Assembly (NCBI RefSeq): GCF_022605725.1
Contig: NC_065556.1
Coordinates: 3,658,001 to 3,722,000 of the forward strand
DNA: 64,000 nucleotides
Origin: Anthonomus grandis grandis
Taxonomy: Eukaryota > Arthropoda > Insecta > Coleoptera > Curculionidae
Reading direction: 5' to 3'
Part shown: positions 33,890 through 44,159 of the stretch, piece after piece
Layout: each line of letters begins with the position of its first letter
Position numbering within the stretch: the first letter of the stretch is position 1
Position numbers and translations under genes: made by a program
Notes under the pieces: model-generated
The model's input: only the letters and a program-made list of their open reading frames with translations
What the model was told of the DNA's origin: nothing
Databases searched by the model: none

Positions 33890-35330
33890 ACTTCAAAGGT
33901 TGAAAGAACCTTTGAGAACGTTGGCGGGCTTCCGTATTTAAGATCATTATTTAGTTTTAATATTCGAGGAACAAATCAATTTTTACCATAGTTTGTCCTG
34001 TAAAAACTTACATGCAAATTTTGGATGAGACGTGTATTGCGAAATGGTACATGTACAGTGATTTGTGAAGTTAGATATGGATAATCTATAGTTAAATGGA
34101 CTAACCTATAGAAAATTATTAAATCTTTAGGATTTCTTCTAGCTGATAGGGTCTCATAATGAGATTCTTGATCATTGTCAAACCTGTGAATATACCTGCA
34201 AAATTTACGCTGAACTCTTTCCAGTCTATGGATATGAAATGTATAAAGTTTGAGCTGGTCCAGACAGAGGAGACATACTCCACTAAATGCAGTGAAGTCT
34301 AGGTTGGAATCAAGGAGCAGTCCCAAATCTATTATATACTGCACACACTCTAATGAAGTATTGTTTATATGATGTATTGAAATAAAGCCCCCGATTATTG
34401 AGGTCATCCTGGAACTTGAACAGCTGAGGACCCAGGGGAGCTGTGGCATCCCTGAGGAGACTGCTAATAGGGAAGATGTGAAGTTATTAACCCGCAGAAT
34501 TTGAGTATGGTAGAACTGAAATTATGCGGAATAACTACTTTAAAAAGACAACCCAATATGGCAAGACTAAGAACTTTATGATTAACATACACCTCATGAT
34601 TCACCCTGTTAGATGCCTCGGAGAAATCGGTGTAAATGAAATGAAACTCCTAACGGCTTTCCAAGGGACCTGCCAATCTGTCAACATACATGAGCAAGTT
34701 TAGTTCGTCTGATAAATTCTTTTTAAAATCAAATTGTTCCTGAATAACTTTAAAGCCCAAAGAAGAAACAATGAACTATATAACTAAATTTTCAAAAACT
34801 TGGAATGTTGTTTAAAATACAAATTAGAACATATATTGTTGATATCTGAGGTATCACCAAACTTATGGATAGAAACCACATAACTCATTTTTCAAAGATT
34901 TGTAAAGTGACCTCTCTTTTTAGCGTCTGATTATATATAAAATATAAAGATGTAGAGAGGATAAAGCAACAATTTTTAAGTAAAATTGGATGTATGTTGT
35001 CAGGACCAAGTCCTTTGTGAGGTCGAGACATCCTAACTCTGTGTAGACAGCTGAGATTAAAATAGAAAAACTGCTTAAGTTGTGAGAATTAAAGTTATTT
35101 GTAGAGGGTATGTTCATGGTGTATAAAGAGCCAAAATAATCAGCAAAAAGATAAATAGATGGCGATCCCATTACAGTCTTTTTGTCATTGAGAAAAAAAC
35201 TAGGTGAAAGCTTGCCAAAACTCTGTAAAGAATTAGTGTAAGACCAGAATTCCGGTGAATTTAGATACAATACTGTCTCAGTGTCTATTAGTCCTCTTAT
35301 AGACAATAAGGCAGAAATTTTACATTATGT
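33890..35330 (-). pseudogene. LINE I, decayed copy in PUSL1-like intron
   Basis: The minus strand carries the linker (SPEFWSYTNSLQSFG), DYFGSLYTMN, then DELNLLMYVDRLAG and FIYTDFSEASNRVNHE (normally FSKAFDRVNHE), and a C-terminal part with HRLERVQRKFCRYI and VPFRNTRLIQNLHVSF. The wording follows LINE A closely (ELNLLTYADYLAS, IYTDFSKAFDRVNHE), so it is an older member of that family. Many stops and a large gap between the RT box and the C-terminus. Confidence 0.8.
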
Positions 35331-35900
35331 GCGCAAATGGCAAAAATGTTAGCAATCAGAAGGAAGTCTAGTTGTTTTTGTATTTTTTGTGAGTTTTTTG
35401 AAAAATTTGTGATTTAACATAACGACATAACATCCTATTTTTCGTACAAACATGGACAGGGTTATGATGTACAGGGCAAGGTTAAGGATACCATTGCTTA
35501 TATTTGAAACAAGTTGTAAAACAAACATGTTTCAGACATGTGCATGATCTTATTAATTTTAGCTGGTGGTACACTAATTCAAACATTTTATTAAAATAGA
35601 GATAACTATTGGGCGAATTGGGCTATGTTTACTGGAGGATACTAGACAATCTAGTCAAATCAAAGTCTATCAAATCTAAGCCATAGTATAGTAAACAACC
35701 AGCAGGTGGTGACCTTAAACGCGTTCAAGCTAAGATTATTAAATTGTCGACCCTACATCTAAGCAATAACATACTTCAACTGAGACAATACGTGGTTGTT
35801 CTTCGCACTCTCCTTCCTTCGAAAACCCGTTCCCATACCCTTTCCTACTCGTGGTCAGCTGAACCTGGTTCACGCTGGTAGCCAAACCGGATGAAGCCGT
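35331..35900. other. intron sequence, nothing recognised
   Basis: Part of the large PUSL1-like intron. No open frame with family features. It may belong to the LTR-element fragment that follows. Confidence 0.4.
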
Positions 35901-36290
35901 ATGCATCATGGGGCAAGTAGATAACTATGCCCCTACGTAGACGCCAGGACCGGCTAGAGTGTTAGAGTGTTGGAAATGTGAAAAAGTAGATTACATAATA
36001 AGATATTCTCCAAAAAGCATTAGTTCCATTTCCGCCAATTTAAAAAACTAAAAAAGGTGGATGCGAAAGGGCGATCGTCGACCTGTATTCAGCAAGCCTC
36101 AGTAAAAGTAAATCCAGCCCAGGCCTCATCACTGCTACGAACACCGACGGAAGATCATGCAAATATCCATGAAACAAACGTCACGTTCACCATGGAAAAA
36201 GCCACATTTGAACATTCGATGCTAGTGACTGAGATTGAGGATGAGGTGATTATCGGGACGGACATAAAACTTAACTGGAGCTCTTGACGT
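35900..36290 (+). pseudogene. LTR-retrotransposon gag-pol scrap
   Basis: The plus strand gives CWKCEKVDYIIRYSP near 35969, a degenerate CCHC zinc knuckle (the usual CxxC present, the His and last Cys replaced). After stops comes a frame with ATFEHSMLVTEIEDEVIIGTD, resembling the end of a retroviral-type aspartic protease (the ILGxD box). No LTRs, RT or integrase are visible. Most likely a short leftover of a Ty3/Gypsy-like element. Confidence 0.5.
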
Positions 36291-36339
36291 CTCATTGTCA
36301 AAAATTGGCCACTTCCCAAACACAAGCATGACAAGCAAG

Positions 36340-37256
36340 CTATGGCAGCCTCGTCGGATTACGAACTTACTACCAATGTAGATCAATTTTGTCGATTCAA
36401 TGTAGTTCAATTTTGTCGATGCCTTCTGGATCACATCATTGCACAACCAAATTTTTTACGATATGTTTTGTCGATCGATGAAGCCTCTTTCACAAGAAAC
36501 GGTATTTTTAATAGTAGGAATAGCCATGTTTGGGACGAAGAAAATCCTTATGCAATTTTTTCAAGAAAACATCAGAATCGTTGGTCTGTCAACGTATGGG
36601 CAGGCATTGTTGATGATTATTTAATTGGGCCATACCTTCTACCGAAACGGTTAACAGGACCTATTTATCTGCGTTTTTTGGAGGAAGTTCTCCCAGAACT
36701 CCTTGAAAATGTTCCACTAAACGTTAGACAGCAAATGTGGTTTCAGCATGATGGAGCGCCGGCTCATTTTGCTGTACAAGTACGCGAGTATTTGGCTCAG
36801 CGGTTTGGACACCGTTGGATTGCCAGAGGTGAGTTTCTTGGCCTCCTAGGTCACCCGATTTAACGTCGCTCGATTTTTTCTTGTGGGGCCATGTAAAGTC
36901 TTTAGTCTACAAAACTCTAGTAGAATCAGAGCTAGACTTAATTGGACGAATAACAGCAGCATTTGAAATCATTCAAAACGAAGACCAAATTTTTAGTGTA
37001 GTCCGCCGAAATATTGATATTGAGGTTGGAGGAAGATATTTTGAACAATTGTTGTGATAGTATCGTATACAAAAGGTAAAAACAAATGCATCAGATCCTA
37101 TTTAGGTAATTAATATTTTTTCTAAATTTAAACGCGTCTTAGGGCCGTAGTGGCGTAGTGACACATGTCCGGACATGGGTTCCTATACTCAAATGAATTC
37201 TACTGTTGCACTGAACAACCCCTAGAAGTTTGATCCCATAGTTCTGAAACACCCTG
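36340..37256 (+). pseudogene. DD41D-type mariner transposase fragment
   Basis: Contains VLSIDEASFTRNGIFNSRN (first Asp), RWSVNVWAGIVDD and IGPYLLPKRLTGPIYLRFLE, and WFQHDGAPAHFAVQVREYL (second Asp). After a one-base frameshift near 36830 comes WPPRSPDLTSLDFFLWGHVK (third Asp). The spacing fits the DD41D group. The N-terminal HTH is missing. Near 36380-36425 a 24-bp unit ending CAATTTTGTCGAT is duplicated in tandem. The right terminus survives: read on the other strand it is CAGGGTGTTTCAGAACTATG, ending at 37256 and flanked by TA. Confidence 0.8.
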
Positions 37257-37284
37257 TATAGTTTAAATATAGTATGTTTCTATA

Positions 37285-38996
37285 CTCTATTTCAGAAGTG
37301 TGTAGAGCAATAAAACCTCATTAGGTATGCAAAAGTGGTACCTGGTGATCCACCAATATTTTATGCCACTACCTTAGTTGGGTATTAGTTTCAATGTAAA
37401 ATTCTTTCTTTTCGTTGATTGCAGGTAGTGCCACCCGGTTTTGGGTCAATTTATGAGTTTTGCCCATTGTTACCCACTGATAAACATTGAAAACGGTTCG
37501 CCAAAGGCGTGCAACTGGGACTTGTTTTTTACCTTATAATTAATGTACTTAAATGCTATTTTATTTTAGAAAGTTACTTTTGTTTAAATGGAATAATATA
37601 TTTTTTTCACAAATTTATTGAACATAATATGTAGCGTAAAACAGTTGAAAATGTCACTTTTGGATCTGGCACTTTTTGAACAGTGTATAACAATTTTAAA
37701 TTATAATAGATTGTAGTCTTCTTCGTCATCTGACGAACTGTCATCACCTCTTGACATTATAATTAAAGGATCGACTGTCTGATCGATGAGGTTGTCAAGA
37801 TCCCACATTTTGTCCTCTTGCTTAATTACATGCTGGACTGCTTTTCGCCAATGCTCTGGTGTCGCTTCCGTAATGGCTTGATCAAACAGTAGCTTAACAT
37901 CTTTCATTTTAAAAGTCGTGTTTTGTCTTGCTACAAATCCTTTTACCTGCGCCCATATCAGTTCTATAGGATTTAGTTCGCAATGATATGGCGGTAAGCG
38001 CAGTACAGTTATATTATATTTTTCGGCTATATCTTCCACGGCGTATTTCATGAAACGAGTTTTGTGTAAGTTTGCTATTGCCAGCAGTTCTTTTTTTATC
38101 AAATTTGCTTCAAACGCAATGCCTTTTGCAGTCAGCCAATCGATAATTTCTTGCTTTCTCCAACTTGAAGTTGGCGTCTTCTCTATTCGCCGTGAATGAT
38201 AGCTTGCGTTATCCATAACCACCACCGAATTAGCTGGAAGAAATTTTACCATTTCACCAAAATAGTCCTCGAAAACGTCTGAGTTCATGTCTTCATGGTA
38301 ATCTCCTATGCGAGTCGACTTAAAGATTAGCAGATCTTCTTTTAAAAATCCCTCTTCGCTTCCAATATGTGTGATTATAAGTCTTTCTCCTTTTTCCGAA
38401 GGTACTTTAATACCCGTAGACAGGCCTTCTATGAAAGCTTGGCGAGCACTGGTTATATTTTTGTCTTGCCACATTTTTTGGACTATATAACCTTCGTTAA
38501 TCCACGTCTCATCAAGATAAAAAACTTTCTTTTGCTCCCTGCGGTACTGCTTGATACTTCTCAAGTATTGTCGTCTCCAACAAACAATTTCGTCGCTCTC
38601 CAGTAAAAGTGCTTTGCGGTTATGCTTTTCCCAGGCAAAATCCATATTTTTTAAAGTTTTCCATAAAAGTTTTCTACTTATCAACGGAATACTGTCATCT
38701 CGGCCAAGCTCTATTAAAATTTTGTCTAGTTTAAAATATGATTTAAAAGTATTTATAGTCTGTATATATTACCTGACCCCATTTTTGCATGTTACAAAGC
38801 GTTAAAAGATAGGTACCTATACAAAAGGATTAAAAGTATTTATTTAGTATTTAATCTCTTTCAAAATAAAGGCATTTAATCCGTGAAAATTAAATTCATA
38901 AATATTATAAGTACCTGCGCTTATGAACTACCACCAAATGTAGCCAAACAGAACGGAATTCCCCAGTTTATTGCTCTATACACTTCTGAAATAGAG
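37285..38996 (-). mobile_element. DD82E (Sailor-like) transposon
   Basis: The left terminus CTCTATTTCAGAAGTGTGTA is matched at the right, on the other strand, by CTCTATTTCAGAAGTGTATA. The inverted repeat is about 29 bp, flanked by TA on both sides (37283-37284 and 38997-38998). The 1,712-bp element contains one long transposase frame on the minus strand and lies in the big intron of the PUSL1-like gene, in the same transcriptional direction. Confidence 0.85.
37701..38684 (-). CDS. DD82E-type DDE transposase (IS630-Tc1-mariner)
   Basis: An uninterrupted 327-residue frame. KKVFYLDETWINEGY carries the first catalytic Asp and SVVVMDNASYHSRR the second. PPYHCELNPIELIWAQVKGF carries Glu 82 residues after the second Asp by my count, matching the DD82E spacing of the Sailor group. 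An acidic C-terminus (SRGDDSSSDDEEDY) follows. Open coding continues upstream to about 38775 (KILIELGRDDSIPLISRK), where a possible splice site occurs, so the true N-terminus with its HTH probably lies in another exon or is lost. No stop interrupts the catalytic core. Confidence 0.8.
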   Translation of the reverse strand: MISRKLLWKTLKNMDFAWEKHNRKALLLESDEIVCWRRQYLRSIKQYRREQKKVFYLDETWINEGYIVQKMWQDKNITSARQAFIEGLSTGIKVPSEKGERLIITHIGSEEGFLKEDLLIFKSTRIGDYHEDMNSDVFEDYFGEMVKFLPANSVVVMDNASYHSRRIEKTPTSSWRKQEIIDWLTAKGIAFEANLIKKELLAIANLHKTRFMKYAVEDIAEKYNITVLRLPPYHCELNPIELIWAQVKGFVARQNTTFKMKDVKLLFDQAITEATPEHWRKAVQHVIKQEDKMWDLDNLIDQTVDPLIIMSRGDDSSSDDEEDYNLL

Positions 38997-38998
38997 TA

Positions 38999-39596
38999 TA
39001 GTAGTGTGAACGTGTTTAATAAATCAGTTGACTATTTTTGTGCATAGAATAGGTTAATTTACATATAATATATTTAAACGAACATTAAAAACGCTACAGT
39101 ATTTTCTACACAGTAGATAATCTACTACACAGATTTCCCACTAAATAGTTATTCGAAGTGACTTGACAGACGAATGTTAACATATCGGATGCATGAAAAA
39201 ACACCTTTAATTTGAAAATGTTCTGGCAAATTTGGAATACCTTATTAATTTGGCAATGCTGCGGCATGTAATGCTGTCTGCACACCTCTCTGACACAAAT
39301 CAGAAGATAAAAAATGTTAAACAGGGGAAAATTAGGAAAATTAACAGATCAGAATAACAGATAACAGAATAGAAACATGAAACTGCAAATAAACACACAA
39401 AAATAAAATTAAAAAATATTTTCTTAAATTCCTAAAATTGCCCACTATAATTCACTGAATTCAGCTCTACTTGAGGAATGTTCTAGTTATTTCAAAAGGA
39501 AACAAACGCGATGGGCAACGCCGCTTTTTATGAACCTAACCAAACTAAACAATTTTTTTTTTCTTAATTTTCATAAAATAATTAAATTAAAATTAC
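38999..39596. other. rest of large PUSL1-like intron
   Basis: AT-rich, ending at the donor GTAATT of exon 2 on the minus strand (39596-39595). No TE hallmark recognised. Confidence 0.5.
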
Positions 39597-39725
39597 CTGC
39601 TTGCCATATGGACTGGGGTCTCAGTTCCAGAGTTTATATATTTGAGCCCCATTTCCACTCGACCCTGAACTGTACAAGGATCGTCGTTTTGAAGAATGTC
39701 TCGCCTCACCTGCCTCTGTGAGCCC
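39597..39725 (-). CDS. PUSL1-like pseudouridine synthase, exon 2
   Basis: The acceptor TTTTTAAAG joins the exon 1 codon fragment AG to G, giving Arg, then GSQRQVRRDILQNDDP, TVQGRVEMGL and ETPVHMAS. The donor is AGCAG followed by GTAATT. TVQG and its downstream helix are the conserved second block of TruA proteins. 129 nt, no stop, in phase with both neighbours. Intron 1 is only 50 bp (39726-39775), while the next intron is 5,852 bp. Confidence 0.88.
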
Positions 39726-39775
39726 CTTTAAAAATTACTTATTAAACACTTATTTTCAGTTATAAACGTTTTTAC

Positions 39776-39828
39776 CTGAAAGAAGTGCCTATATAGGCAA
39801 GATTCATTAAATATCTACACACAGACAT
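39776..39828 (-). CDS. PUSL1-like pseudouridine synthase, exon 1
   Basis: Start ATG at 39828. It encodes MSVCRYLMNLAYIGTSF, and the split codon then joins to RGSQRQ. RYL..xAYxGTxFxGxQ is the N-terminal signature of TruA-family tRNA pseudouridine synthases, which convert U to pseudouridine in the anticodon stem-loop region of tRNA. The donor is TTCAG followed by GTAAAA. The four exons together encode 253 residues. Complete relatives are about 290-320, so roughly the last 50-60 residues are missing. Without a mitochondrial-looking presequence the location is uncertain. Confidence 0.85.
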
Positions 39829-40435
39829 TGTCTTTAAGCGGTCAGAAAAGCCCGAGATATCTTGCGAATGTTGCCAAATTTTAGGGTTATGTTTAATGTT
39901 TTGGATGTGTGGTGCACAAGCAAATTGTGTGCAAGTTACAATAATTATGTAAAATTCTAACTTTTTGTGAACAGTATATTATACAATTAATTCTATATAA
40001 ATAATGATAAAAGTCATTCATGAAATGTTACAAAAATAACTTATTTAAAGTAATAACTATAATAAGGTAAAGTATCCAATTAGTGACTGCTTAATGATTC
40101 TTCATTATTAAACAGCATAGTTCATTCAAACAGGTATTCATTAAAATGTTCAAAAAAATCTATAACTTGGTTTTTTACATAAATCAATACTTTAACTTCA
40201 AAAATAAATTAAGATTTTTTTATAAAAAGTTAGTACCTTAGTTATAAATAATTTATTGATTAACCCTTTAGAGACCAGATATCGAAACAGTTCAAATTTT
40301 AAGGATTTTTTTGGATGTTACATTCATTGGTAGGTTGAAAAGGTTCATTAATTTTTTAAAATTTTTATTTCCATTTTTGAAAAAAAAACAAAAAAATGGA
40401 CTTTAAAGTACCATTAGGGATAAATAAGTTAAAAG
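39829..40435. other. upstream of PUSL1-like gene, no gene seen
   Basis: AT-rich. It would hold the promoter of the PUSL1-like gene, but I see no diagnostic core-promoter element. Confidence 0.4.
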
Positions 40436-40620
40436 TTAATTTAATTCATGATACTCAGCAAAACAGTTTTTTGTTTCATTGCAACATAAAAATACCCCAC
40501 AAGCTGAACACTTGCTATAAGGTCTTGATTGAATAGCACATGCACCGCACATGTCTCTACGAATCATACCATATCGTCGGTGAAACCAGAAAATAGTGTA
40601 TGTCCAAAAATGTAAATTTT
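40436..40620 (-). pseudogene. piggyBac C-terminal cysteine-rich domain
   Basis: The minus strand encodes RRDMCGACAIQSRPYSKCSA, then CGVFLCC, and ends CFAEYHELN before a stop. The series CxxC, CxxC, C, C and terminal H matches the RING/PHD-like cysteine-rich DNA-binding domain that closes piggyBac transposases. It may belong to the piggyBac remnant at 44160-45642, in the same orientation, with the DDE-like gene and inverted repeat inserted between. The intervening piggyBac catalytic C-terminal part was not found, so this link is inferred. Confidence 0.65.
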
Positions 40621-41141
40621 ACAGGCGTTAAAAACTTTCGTGTTGCTAAGTTTTGAAGTCAAATTTGTCAAAACATTTTTTAGACTAACAAAAATTGAAA
40701 AAGGTTAAGTTTATAGATATTTTTGTTTATAAAAGCTCTTACATATTTTTTAATAGGACATAAACTTATTTCCACAAAATGTTGCTGTACATACACTTTT
40801 TTCTTTATACTCTGGCTTACTAAAAAGTTAATTCAAAATAATACAGCATTATTACAACAAATATTTTTATTATTGCAAAAACATTAACTTAACAAAACTT
40901 AAAGTAGATGGCACTACAATAGCATAACTTTGGTTTAAAACTAATAATAATTTAATATTGTATGCCATTCACAAATAACTTTAGTACAGTACAGCCTTAG
41001 TAAAAAACAGAACCAAAAAATTCTTTGAATAGGGATATAGCGAAGACATCTTATAAATCAAATTATGTATGGGGAATGTTATCATAATACTCATGATAGT
41101 CTGGTAACAAACTTTTTTTTTAGAACTTGTAAGTCATTAAA
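40621..41141. other. AT-rich, no gene seen
   Basis: No coding or TE features recognised. It separates the piggyBac tail from the stop codon of the next minus-strand TE gene. Confidence 0.4.
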
Positions 41142-43281
41142 TTAATCTAATTTAATTTTTTGCCTTTCATTGTACAAACACGGAAGAGATTCGTATGGAA
41201 CAAATAATTGAGTAATTTGCTTTTTTTTTCTAACTATGAAGTTTTCCCAGGCAGCATCTGAGTGTTTTAGTTTGTACTGAATAATGCCGTCGTCAGTGTA
41301 TTTTAATTGCTTAAGGTCATTAACTGTGGAACGCCAACTTTTCGACCAGGTCTTATTGATGCATAATAATCTAAGCCAGAAAAGTCTTTAAAAAATGTAT
41401 GATTTAAGTACGACACATTATAAGGAAATGGAGTAATTCGTGCACTTTTACAATGAGACACATCTGCTGGCACATTAATATCCTTACCTCTAAGACGTCT
41501 TTCTATTGTAGTAGAATGCATAGAATCAGCTTGCATTTGCGTATGCCCTTTAAATAAATATTTTTGTATTAGGATCAAGTTGTACTGCATAGCAATGTTT
41601 AGCAAAGCATTTGCCAACACCGAATTCCGATTTTGTGCATTGCACCCATCACTCCAAAAAATTATTTTTTTTTGGTCCAATCCGGAATTGGTCTTGACAA
41701 CTTCCTTATGAAATTCACTAAAATATAAGAAAACTCGTTCGCTGTAAGAGCGCCCTCCACCTCACTCCATAAGAAGCAGAACCCATCTTTGGTTTTTACG
41801 TTAAATAACGTAAAATTGTGCACTGCCAATTTAGTCTTGTAGTACATAGTGCTAACATTATTTTTTGAAGCCAACAAGACAGATTGTAGGTCCATGGTGA
41901 AAATAAATTCGGTGTCATCGGCTCTCTCTTCATCTCTTGCTTGGTTTTTTAGTAAAAGGTGTTGCTGATATTCCTCTTCAGAAATATTCTTGTTTTTAGA
42001 TGCAACACAAACCTTACATTGATCTTTTTTCGGGTGGTACATTGAAAGATTTAATTCCTGAAACACATCGTTAAAAATCGTTCTTGAAAATGGCTTAATG
42101 TTTTCATCTTTGCAGTAATTCTCACAATAAAAGCGGTAAAGCTCTTGTTTACTACTCCACATGGGTTCTAAATATAATTTTTGTGTAGAAGCTTGGCAAT
42201 AATGGGACTCCACATTTGGTAAAGAATAAAAAAAGGATTTAAGTTTTTCCTTAATGAGTCTGGATGCTTCTGTTCTTCTGCTACTCATCTTTAAAAGTTC
42301 TGGATTATCTATCATTGTCTGGCGCTTTATATTCATAGTTTTCTCTTCCAATTTAAGCGATTGTAAAGCACAGTTATGCTTTAAACCAAGGCTAGCATTA
42401 AACATTTTCTTGCAAACTCTATATTTTACCAAATCTTGCACCAAGTAGTACCTAGCAGAAAAATCTCGTCGCGATGTTTCTTTAAGACATCTCCGCCTTT
42501 TCATAGGTTCAAAATCAATAAGACCTTTCACAAACTCTTTTTTTTCTGGCCATGATTTTTTCCAAAAACTTTCAAAAGTTTCGCGTCTCTTATGTTCAGT
42601 GAGCTTTTTACATGCAAAAAACATTTTTTTTATCTGATATTTTGCAATTGCAAGGATTGGATAAAAATTTGCCGGGTTTACTAACATTATATTTCCATTT
42701 CCCTTTTTCCTCCTCCCTTTTTCCCTAAATAAGGTAATCCCAATTCTCGCTTTTTCTTATTTTCTTGATAAGAAGAATCTATTTTCTTAATAGGAAGTTT
42801 TCTTTCTTCATTTACTAGCCGTTTTGTTCTCCTCATCTTCATCAGTGCCTTCATTTTCCACTTCGGCTTCAACTATTTCTTTGTCAGTATTATTTTCTTT
42901 GTGAAAACTGATATCGTCTTCTGTCTCTGATGGTGAAAATTCGCTTTCGTCACTCTCTGTAGAAATTTCAAAATTGCCATCAGTATTTCTCTTATTCAAT
43001 CCAATATCTGAAACTCCAACTTGAACCTTAGGTTTCTTGTTCTGCTCGTAAAACAGTTTTCTTTATTTTCCTCCAAAATTTGCTCAGTTGTAACCAAAGT
43101 ATTTATCATTGTTAATAAAACTGACTATTTCTTCAACATTATTATTTGAAGCATTTATGTCTATTTGGATTTCTATATTATCCTCAAATAATACATCATT
43201 TTGGAGTGCTTCATGTAATAGTCGATTTGGATCTTGTGTTTCAATTTTTAGGAGTTCCAATATTTTACGTCCGCGTGACAT
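41142..43281 (-). pseudogene. DUF7869-like TE protein (DDE-like), frameshifted
   Basis: Starts MSRGRKILELL at 43281. After stops and an acidic, low-complexity region comes a long frame (42687-41662) with CKVCVASKNKNISEEEYQ, TEFIFTMDLQSVLLASKNN, YYKTKLAVHNFTLFNVKTKD, FCFLWSEVEG and ALTANEF. The next frame (41680 on) has IIFWSDGCNAQNRN, KGHTQMQADSMHSTTIE, PVPY-like TPFPYNVSYL, SIRPGRKVGVP. After a one-base deletion it ends with QIKLD-type sequence at 41142. MDLQ, SDGC and the QADSMHS region could form a DDE-like site. I recognise the family as a common arthropod TE-associated protein of the DUF7869 kind, but not its superfamily or its termini. Confidence 0.6.
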
Positions 43282-43454
43282 TATGGTAAGAACTAAAAAG
43301 AAAAGTGTGGTATACGTCAAATATGGTATACGTAAATAAAATTGAAAGATTTAACAAAAATGAAACTAACAAAAATTAAAGTAAAATTGGAAAAATTGAA
43401 AATACAGTCTTCTCTACTCATATTGAATTGGTATTAATCAATAAAATTATTTTT

Positions 43455-43494
43455 GCCGACATGTTTCGAACACAGAGGTATTCATCTTCAGGGC
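43455..43494 (-). ncRNA. hammerhead-like ribozyme motif
   Basis: Minus strand: GCC, CTGAAGA, extra T, stem II GAATAC-CTCT-GTGTTC (six pairs, one G-U), GAAA, CATG, TC, GGC. Stem I is GCC with GGC, and the predicted cleavage follows the canonical GUC. ACATGT is self-complementary, allowing a dimeric stem III. CTGANGA permits any base at the fifth position, so CTGAAGA fits the core. Confidence 0.65.
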
Positions 43495-43543
43495 TATAAT
43501 AAAGAATCAAAATTTTATAAATAAAATGGAACAGAATAATATA

Positions 43544-43583
43544 GCCCTGAAGATGAACACCTCTGTGTGCGAAACATGTAGGC
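43544..43583 (+). ncRNA. hammerhead-like ribozyme motif
   Basis: Plus strand: GCC, CTGAAGA, extra T, stem II GAACAC-CTCT-GTGTGC with one A-G mismatch, GAAA, CATG, TA, GGC. Stem I is GCC with GGC; predicted cleavage after GTA at 43580. Mirror image of the motif at 43455-43494. Confidence 0.62.
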
Positions 43584-43645
43584 AAAAATAATTTTATTGA
43601 TTAATATCCATTCAATATAAGTAGAGAAGACTATTTTCAATAAAA

Positions 43646-44159
43646 CGCTACTGAAAGTATGGGCTACTTCTTTATTCTAAGAATTAAAGATTAGAGTATT
43701 TTTGTCCTAATAAACCTTTTCGAACCATAACAACGACGATTAAAATGACCTATGAGAAAATCATGTATATCCATTAAACCAGTTTTTAGAATAAAATGTA
43801 TCTCCACACCCTGACAAAATTTTAATTTATTTCCAAATCATTAGCGGCATTGTTGAAGAAAAAGTAAATAACTAATGCAGAAACTTACCTTTTGTCACAA
43901 TTCTCACAAATAAATAATTAAATTAACTTTTTTCTTGGTAAAAACTTTAAGTTTCTACTGAGCTCCTACCACATAAACTTGTTGATAACGGTACTGTACG
44001 GACTTACACTTTTTTCCCGTCAATCTAACCAACGCTGGATTTTCACACAATTCTAAATACAAAATACAGAAATCTGCGCGTCCAAATTAATTTTAAGATT
44101 TTGCTAGTATAAAGATTTAAGCGTTCTCTACAAGTTGGCACTAAAATGTAATTTTCGAC
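43646..44159. other. no gene seen
   Basis: AT-rich with no recognised features; lies between the inverted hammerhead pair and the piggyBac remnant. Confidence 0.4.

Larger units (their letters stand above)
43393..43645. repeat. inverted pair of hammerhead-bearing repeats
   Basis: About 100-bp arms meet around a 40-bp centre. The left arm contains GTCTTCTCTACTCATATTGA and AATCAATAAAATTATTTTTG; the right arm contains the reverse complements, TCAATATAAGTAGAGAAGAC among them. Each arm carries one hammerhead-like motif (43455-43494 minus and 43544-43583 plus). It probably represents PLE termini in head-to-head form, as at 24 kb, but no PLE protein is left. Confidence 0.75.

Noticed and set aside
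35900..36290. Calling an endogenous retrovirus
   Set aside because: Only a degenerate zinc knuckle and a protease-like end are visible; no RT, integrase, envelope or LTR supports more than a Ty3/Gypsy-like scrap.
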